Assembly (NCBI GenBank): GCA_913050005.1
Contig: CAJXBI010000012.1
Span: forward strand, 1-41,918
Reading direction: 5' to 3'
Length of the DNA: 41,918 bases
Origin: an uncultured Bacteroidota bacterium
Lineage (GTDB): Bacteria; Bacteroidota; Bacteroidia; NS11-12g; UBA9320
The notes beneath the pieces are model-generated. The model was given only the letters and a program-made list of their open reading frames with translations. It had not been told where the DNA came from and ran no database searches. The position numbers and the translations under genes were made by a program. Shown piece after piece: positions 37,011 through 41,918 of this stretch. Within the stretch, counting starts at the first letter, position 1, and each line of letters begins with the position of its first letter.

Positions 37011-38525
37011 TTAATCGATATCAATTTTTAATGTGTAACCCAATCCAGAAGTTGTTCTCTGTACACCACTAATTCTTAAACCGGTTTTGGTTTGCTTCCA
37101 TTGTAACGAATTTATAGATCCTAGTTGGTTTACGCTTTTTACTTTATACCCCGATAATTTTGACAAGCTTTCTATAATTATAGATTCGTTTTCTTGAGGA
37201 TAAACCAAAGCTGTTGCAAACAAGTAATTTGTATTGATGGTAAACCAAAAATCTTTGCTAGTAAATTCAAGAGATTTGCCTTTATTCTTTTCTCTATGAT
37301 TTGTGCCCTTCATAAAAATTTGGGTAGGACCCTCATGGGTAATTTTCCAACGTTTAGTATTGTAAATGCCTTCACCATTAATTTTCAACCAGTTTCCAAG
37401 GGTAATTAAATTTTTAACAGATGTTTCTGGTACATCTCCCATACTGTCTGGCCCAATATTTAGCATATAATTTCCTCCTTTACTTACAATTTCAATGAGC
37501 CAAAACAAAAGTTCGTTAGGGCTTTTCCAATCCTTATCATAAGATTTAAATCCCCAAGAATTATTTGTAGTTCCAACTGTTTGCCAAGGTTTTGAGATAT
37601 AAAGTGGGTTTTCAGGAATTTTATTGTCACCTGGAATATCAAAATCACCAAGGGAATTGCCAACTCTAGAATTTATTAATAATTGAGGTTGATAGTTATA
37701 TGCTAGTTTATAAAATTCATAACTCTGTTTTGGGGTTAAATAATGTGGCATATCATACCATAAGGTAGTCATGTCAGTATACCTAGTGAGCAATTCTTTG
37801 ACTTGAGGAAAAGCTTTTTTATTTAGATAATCTGAGAATGTATTTGGGCTAGGATCCCAGGTATTAACTCCAAATTTTCTTTGGGCTTTTTCATTTAAGG
37901 GTAAACCAGATGCCTTGAGTTCACTATAACCACAATCATTAGCATCAGACCAATCAATATTATGTGAGTAGTATAAACCAAAATCAATGCCTTCAGATTT
38001 ACATGCTTTGTATAACGCATCAATAATATCGGTTTTGTAAGGGGTAGCATCTACAATATTATACTTGCTTACCTCAGAATTATAGAGCGCAAAACCGTCG
38101 TGATGTTTTGCAGTAACTACTAAATACTTCATCCCAGCAGATTTGATTAATTTGGCAATAGCAGTTGCATCAAAATTAGTTGGATTAAATTGTTTAGCTA
38201 ATTCCGCATATTCATTTCTTGGAATTTGTGCCGCAAGTTGGATCCACTCTGCCACTTTTGGACCTTTCAAATCCTCCATCCTTTGATTTTTCCATACTCC
38301 CCCGGGTATAGCATATAATCCCCAATGAATAAACATACCATATTTAGAATCATTAAAATGACTAATGGCTTTACGTTTTGAATTTTGCATCTTTTTATAT
38401 GAAGTACTGTCTATAGATGACATGTTCAAAGCATCGGTCTGACTATTAACAACATTGAATATTAGCATAAGGAGCACCAAATGCATAGTTTTCGCTTTTA
38501 AAAAGAGATAGCATAATTTTTTCAT
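37011..38525 (-). CDS. GH29 alpha-L-fucosidase, secreted
   Basis: 504 residues from the ATG at 38525 ([16 protein letters not shown]), which leaves a signal peptide ending VVNSQ; an ATG at 38558 directly abuts the lldD stop and adds 11 residues. GH29 motifs in order: [30 protein letters not shown] and [11 protein letters not shown], with the Asp of WYDMP (258) as expected nucleophile, then [14 protein letters not shown]. The C-terminal beta-sandwich ends with a WKQTKTGL segment like that of the GH29 at 327-1904. It is the last gene of an operon for fucose-derived lactate metabolism (SDR, FAH, LldD), a strong hint that the enzyme releases L-fucose. The linkage is unknown. Confidence 0.92.
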   Translation of the reverse strand: MKKLCYLFLKAKTMHLVLLMLIFNVVNSQTDALNMSSIDSTSYKKMQNSKRKAISHFNDSKYGMFIHWGLYAIPGGVWKNQRMEDLKGPKVAEWIQLAAQIPRNEYAELAKQFNPTNFDATAIAKLIKSAGMKYLVVTAKHHDGFALYNSEVSKYNIVDATPYKTDIIDALYKACKSEGIDFGLYYSHNIDWSDANDCGYSELKASGLPLNEKAQRKFGVNTWDPSPNTFSDYLNKKAFPQVKELLTRYTDMTTLWYDMPHYLTPKQSYEFYKLAYNYQPQLLINSRVGNSLGDFDIPGDNKIPENPLYISKPWQTVGTTNNSWGFKSYDKDWKSPNELLFWLIEIVSKGGNYMLNIGPDSMGDVPETSVKNLITLGNWLKINGEGIYNTKRWKITHEGPTQIFMKGTNHREKNKGKSLEFTSKDFWFTINTNYLFATALVYPQENESIIIESLSKLSGYKVKSVNQLGSINSLQWKQTKTGLRISGVQRTTSGLGYTLKIDID

Positions 38526-38558
38526 ACAATAATTTACAAAATTTTCTCTGAATTGCAT

Positions 38559-39713
38559 TTAAAAAGTTCGAATTAGTTTACTTTGTAAATCATTGATTTG
38601 TGCACAGCTTAGCTGCTCCATGACTTGAGTCAATTGTGTTTTTAACATCGCAATTGTATGATGCCCCCCTTTTTTTCCAAGAGCAGAAACACCATACATA
38701 AAAGTACGGCCTAAAAAACTAAAATCTGCTCCACTAGCCATCACTCGCGCCACATCAGCGCCTCCACGAATACCACTATCCATCATCACAGTTAACTTGT
38801 CTTTGTAAAGTGGTGCAATGTCTTTTAATGAATCTATAGTCGCTTGACCAACGTCAACTTGACGTCCACCATGATTGGAAATAATGACTCCGTCTAAGCC
38901 CAGTCGATACGCTTTTTCTACATCATATGCAGACTCAGCTCCTTTAAGCACTAGTTTGCCTTTCCACAAATCACGAATCTTTTTGATTTTTTCTTCGTTT
39001 AATCGACCCGAGAATGTAGCATCCATAAATTTCGCAAGTTGATTTAGGTTTAGGTTTTTTGACATATATGGTTTGAGTACCTCGAAACTTGGTTGACCAT
39101 GAACTAGGGTTTGCAATGCCCAATGGGGTCTTTTAGCCGCATTGATAATATTGGTCAAAGTCATTTTAGGTGGCATGGACAAACCATTACGAATATCCCT
39201 GGGGCGATAACCAAAAGAAGGGACATCAGCAAGTATGATTAATACCGGGCATCCTGCTACTTCGGCGCGTTTCAAAATATCTTTGGTGACTCGTTCCTCT
39301 GCAGGGTGGTAAAGCTGAAACCAAGAATTACCTTCTGTAATTTCAGCAATTTTTTCAATACTAGCTGTGGTAACAGTACTTAATACAAAAGGGATATTAT
39401 GATCAAATGCTGCTCTGGCAAGTATCTCTGGTGACTTGGGCCACATCAGTCCTTGCAAGCCAACTGGCGAAATACCGAAGGGTGCGTCGTATGTATGTCC
39501 AAAAAGTTCTGTTTTTAGATCAGGTTTTTGGTATTCAACCAAATATTTTGGCTTTAGTTCAATATCACGAATCCGATCTGTATTCTTTTTAAGGTTTACA
39601 TCGTCATTACAACCACCATCTAAATATTCAAAAGCAAATTTTGGAATTTTTCTTTTTGCACGTGCTCTTAAATCTGGTACAGAAGGGTATTTATAATTTA
39701 TCTCTGACTCCAT
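38559..39713 (-). CDS. lldD: FMN-dependent L-lactate dehydrogenase (2-hydroxy acid dehydrogenase family)
   Basis: 384 residues, no signal peptide, so a cytoplasmic or membrane-associated flavoprotein. Family features: PKFAFEYLDGG near residue 24, FGISPVGLQGL (79-89), WFQLYHPAEE (131-140), DVPSFGYRPRDIRNG (163-177), and VIISNHGGRQVD (276-287) with catalytic His281 and Arg284. It oxidises L-lactate, or another L-2-hydroxy acid, to the 2-keto acid. Its placement behind an SDR and an FAH-family hydrolase fits the last step of L-fucose breakdown, which releases L-lactate. Its stop directly abuts the ATG at 38558 upstream of the GH29, so the two are translationally coupled or nearly so. A related glycolate or mandelate-type activity cannot be excluded. 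Confidence 0.9.
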   Translation of the reverse strand: MESEINYKYPSVPDLRARAKRKIPKFAFEYLDGGCNDDVNLKKNTDRIRDIELKPKYLVEYQKPDLKTELFGHTYDAPFGISPVGLQGLMWPKSPEILARAAFDHNIPFVLSTVTTASIEKIAEITEGNSWFQLYHPAEERVTKDILKRAEVAGCPVLIILADVPSFGYRPRDIRNGLSMPPKMTLTNIINAAKRPHWALQTLVHGQPSFEVLKPYMSKNLNLNQLAKFMDATFSGRLNEEKIKKIRDLWKGKLVLKGAESAYDVEKAYRLGLDGVIISNHGGRQVDVGQATIDSLKDIAPLYKDKLTVMMDSGIRGGADVARVMASGADFSFLGRTFMYGVSALGKKGGHHTIAMLKTQLTQVMEQLSCAQINDLQSKLIRTF

Positions 39714-39880
39714 TCATTTTTATTTAAGCAATATATTTTTTCATCAACCCCATTTTCTTGAAGGATAGGCTCCAAATCTTTTGGAAGGAAATCCTTTTTT
39801 TTGGATTACAGACATCTACTCGTCAATCAATACATCCCTAACGAGGTTATATTTCCAAAAATGCTGATGACTATCAATTA

Positions 39881-40735
39881 TCATTTATATGCTTTACATG
39901 ATTGCCTTGCAATACCTAAACCATCTATCCCTAGTTCGACTACATCACCTTCTTTAAGATATCTTGGCGGATTTAAACCTAACCCAACTCCAAAGGGTGT
40001 TCCGGTTGAAATAATATCTCCAGGGAGTAAGGTCATAAATTGACTAATGTAGCTAACGACTTCTTGAACATTGAATATGAAATCTGATGTACTACTAGCT
40101 TGCATTATTTCTCCATTGAGCTTTAACCAAAGATTTAAGTCATTGGGGTTTTTAATTTCATCCGTTGTTGCGATAAATGGACCAATTGGAGCAAAAGTAT
40201 CACAACTTTTTCCCTTAACCCATTGACCTGATTTTTCCAATTGAAATGCACGTTCACTAACATCGTTGTGCAACACATAGCCGGCAACGTGATTTAATGC
40301 ATCTGCTTCTGAAACATATGATGCCTTCTTACCAATCACAACAGCTAATTCCACCTCCCAATCTGTTTTTTCACTTCCCTTAGGAATTACAATCGGGTCA
40401 AAGGGACCAACTATAGATGAAGTAGATTTAAAAAAAAGTACGGGTTCTTTGGGAATATCCATACCACTTTCAGCAGCATGCTTGGCATAATTTAAGCCAA
40501 CGCATACTATTTTTGATGGACGACTCAATGGAGATCCCAATCTGATATCATCATGAATTTCTGGGCAAGAATCTTGATTTTTTGACAACCAATCTATCAA
40601 ATTCTGAATTCCATCATTTCCAAAAAAGTTTTCATCATAATCTATTACAAAATTTGAAACATCTATTTTTTTTCCATTTGATAAAATTACACCTGGTTTT
40701 TCTCCATTAGTTTCCCCAAATCGAATAAGTCTCAT
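39881..40735 (-). CDS. FAH-family hydrolase, probable 2,4-diketo-3-deoxy-L-fuconate hydrolase
   Basis: 284 residues, cytoplasmic. The fumarylacetoacetate-hydrolase fold is evident: CVGLNYAKHAAESG (78-91), PVLFFKSTSSIVGP (98-111), DWEVELAVVIG (125-135) with metal ligands Glu127 and Glu129, HNDVSERAFQ (156-165) with Asp158, KSCDTFAPIGPF (176-187) and LLPGDIISTGTPFGVG. In non-phosphorylating L-fucose and L-rhamnose pathways such enzymes cleave a 2,4-diketo acid into pyruvate and L-lactate. The gene lies 7 bp after an SDR dehydrogenase and is followed by lactate dehydrogenase after 167 bp. The family is firm; the fuconate substrate follows from this context. Confidence 0.88.
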   Translation of the reverse strand: MRLIRFGETNGEKPGVILSNGKKIDVSNFVIDYDENFFGNDGIQNLIDWLSKNQDSCPEIHDDIRLGSPLSRPSKIVCVGLNYAKHAAESGMDIPKEPVLFFKSTSSIVGPFDPIVIPKGSEKTDWEVELAVVIGKKASYVSEADALNHVAGYVLHNDVSERAFQLEKSGQWVKGKSCDTFAPIGPFIATTDEIKNPNDLNLWLKLNGEIMQASSTSDFIFNVQEVVSYISQFMTLLPGDIISTGTPFGVGLGLNPPRYLKEGDVVELGIDGLGIARQSCKAYK

Positions 40736-40742
40736 AATTAAT

Positions 40743-41531
40743 TTATTTAGAGTTAAGTGTTATAAACCCGCCATCAATTCCGTAGTCTGAACCTGTAATA
40801 AAACTCGCTTCATCACTACATAAAAACAATGCCAAATCTGCAATTTCTTGTGGCGTTCCCATACGACCAATAGGTTGTGTTTTTGAAAGTTTATCAAAAA
40901 TTTCATCTTCCTTACCCGGATAATTTTTCTTTATAAATCCATCTACAAAAGGAGTGTGAACTCGAGCTGGAGAAATACAATTACAACGGATATTATGGTC
41001 GATGTAATCTTTAGCGATTGCATAAGTCATTGTTAGAACAGCACCTTTAGACATTGAATATGCAAAACGATCTGATATTCCAACAGAAGATGCGATAGAA
41101 GCTAAATTTAGAACCACACCTCCACCATTGATTTTCATAAGGGGAATACAAGCTTTTAAACAATTAAAAACGCCTTTAATATTTATATTGTAAAGTCTAT
41201 CCAAATCTTCTTCTTCACACACTTCAATATTCCCTACATGAGCAACGCCAGCATTGTTTACTAAAATATCAATCGATACTTTTTTTGAAATTTTTTCTAT
41301 TACAGTTGATACTTCATCTGAATTTGAGACATCACATTTGTATGATTTGGATTTATATCCTTCATTGTTAATTTCAAGAACCACATCCGCAGCGGCTTTT
41401 TCATTGTAATCAAGTATGTGGACATACGAGCCTTGCATTGCAAAGTTTTTTGCGATTGCTCTGCCAATACCACTTCCACCTCCGGTAATCAAGCTTATCT
41501 TGTTATTTAAGGAAAATTTTGGTTCCATCAT
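40743..41531 (-). CDS. Short-chain dehydrogenase, probable 2-keto-3-deoxy-L-fuconate dehydrogenase
   Basis: 262 residues; cytoplasmic NAD-dependent SDR. Features: TGGGSGIG (16-23), Asp41 at the end of the second strand (favours NAD over NADP), NNAG (92-95), catalytic Ser145, and Tyr158-X3-Lys162 (FAYSMSKGA), then the C-terminal GSDYGIDGGF. ATG at 41531 or 41528. In L-fucose and L-rhamnose catabolism an enzyme of this type oxidises 2-keto-3-deoxy-L-fuconate to the 2,4-diketo acid, the substrate for the FAH-family hydrolase encoded 7 bp downstream. Upstream pathway steps (fucose dehydrogenase, lactonase, dehydratase) are not in the window. Operator site E lies 114 bp upstream of its start. Confidence 0.88.
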   Translation of the reverse strand: MMEPKFSLNNKISLITGGGSGIGRAIAKNFAMQGSYVHILDYNEKAAADVVLEINNEGYKSKSYKCDVSNSDEVSTVIEKISKKVSIDILVNNAGVAHVGNIEVCEEEDLDRLYNINIKGVFNCLKACIPLMKINGGGVVLNLASIASSVGISDRFAYSMSKGAVLTMTYAIAKDYIDHNIRCNCISPARVHTPFVDGFIKKNYPGKEDEIFDKLSKTQPIGRMGTPQEIADLALFLCSDEASFITGSDYGIDGGFITLNSK

Positions 41532-41644
41532 TTTAAGTATTTATAGTCATATTACGAGATATATCCATTAGATCCAATCAGGACCGGAGCACTTAAATTA
41601 TGTTTAAATTGAGTAAAATCGTATACTTGAAAAAATAAAATGAA

Positions 41645-41665
41645 TTTACTAAAATAATAGCTGCT
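41645..41665 (-). promoter_or_regulatory. Candidate HTCS operator, site E
   Basis: TTTACTAAAATAATAGCTGC follows the pattern TTACTAACATAA plus a TGC half with a few changes. It lies 114 bp upstream of the SDR start at 41531 and 113 bp upstream of the plus-strand gene at 41778, so either or both could be controlled. Confidence 0.35.
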
Positions 41666-41777
41666 AGCCTTTATTAATGATGAGATATTTGTATTATGAT
41701 ATGATATAATTCGTAACACTTTTTTCTTGTAGCTGAGCTAAATTTAACTTATTTAAATTAAACTAAATTATCGAACT

Positions 41778-41918
41778 ATGAAAAGAGTGTTCTTATTGTT
41801 TCTTGGGCTTATAATTACTAGTCCCATAAATGCCCAATCAAAGGCAGAAATCTTCGCTAAAGAAAATACAGAAAATTTATCAGAAATCTTAGAATTTACA
41901 GAAGCTGAATATACTCAG
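41778..41918 (+). CDS. Small secreted helical protein, N-terminal part (cut by window edge)
   Basis: 47 codons from the ATG at 41778 to the window end. A signal peptide ends at INAQ; the mature start QSKAEIFAKENTENLSEILEFT is similar to the start of the protein at 34876-35217 (QSKEETKAQNRTDEIVELLSL), with matching spacing of Gln-Ser-Lys, Thr and the Glu-Leu/Leu pair. The two are therefore paralogues. The rest, including its length and end, lies outside the window. Its function is unknown, and proximity to the fucose catabolic operon is only suggestive. Confidence 0.7.
   Translation, partial: MKRVFLLFLGLIITSPINAQSKAEIFAKENTENLSEILEFTEAEYTQ

Noticed and set aside
39769-39806. Short inverted repeat AATCC/GGATT between lldD and the FAH gene as a terminator
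   Set aside because: The stem is only five base pairs, with no T-tract after it on the transcribed strand.
39744-39815. 23-residue open frame on the minus strand between lldD and the FAH gene (starts MSVIQKKGFPSKRF)
   Set aside because: Too short, no signal or family resemblance, and no supporting context; a remnant is possible but cannot be argued.

Overview
The window is part of a large polysaccharide utilization locus (PUL) from an AT-rich marine Bacteroidota, most likely a member of the Flavobacteriaceae. Evidence for this is a SusC/SusD pair, a hybrid two-component regulator (HTCS) fused to an AraC output domain, two proteins with type IX secretion (T9SS) C-terminal tails, many SPI and SPII signal peptides, and few Shine-Dalgarno sequences. 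No rRNA, tRNA, CRISPR array or intact mobile element was recognised.

Layout. (1) 1-1904, minus: start of a zinc alcohol dehydrogenase cut by the window edge, and a GH29 alpha-L-fucosidase. (2) 2074-9278, plus: tight operon GH29, beta-helix enzyme (GH141-like), GH29 with an extra C-terminal module, GH117-like lipoprotein (gaps 19, 1 and 3 bp). (3) 9435-23963, minus: HTCS regulator, SusC, SusD, then three sulfatases. A hairpin followed by a T-tract lies between susD and the first sulfatase. (4) 24323-27313, minus: two T9SS-tailed proteins, one a beta-helix enzyme of unassigned activity, separated by a terminator-like hairpin. (5) 27851-36774, plus: GH141-like lipoprotein, three sulfatases, a small secreted helical protein, a fourth sulfatase. 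(6) 37011-41531, minus: SDR dehydrogenase, FAH-family hydrolase, FMN-dependent L-lactate dehydrogenase and a fourth GH29. (7) 41778 to the end, plus: start of a second small secreted helical protein, cut by the edge.

How it fits together. Four GH29 fucosidases, two GH141-like beta-helix proteins and seven S1 sulfatases point to a highly sulfated fucose-containing polysaccharide such as fucoidan. The SDR, FAH and lactate dehydrogenase match the last steps of non-phosphorylating L-fucose breakdown (2-keto-3-deoxy-L-fuconate to 2,4-diketo-3-deoxy-L-fuconate, to pyruvate plus L-lactate, to pyruvate). The substrate is inferred from gene content. No known endo-fucanase family (GH107, GH168) was recognised, so the unassigned T9SS beta-helix protein is the best candidate for the first cut. 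GH117, best known from agar and other red-algal galactan breakdown, is the unexpected component.

A recurring motif, TTA(C/T)TAACA(T/C)AAA followed by a TGCA-like half, occurs in intergenic regions upstream of at least five transcription units. It is a candidate operator for the HTCS regulator. Two gaps also hold apparent remnants of decayed genes.
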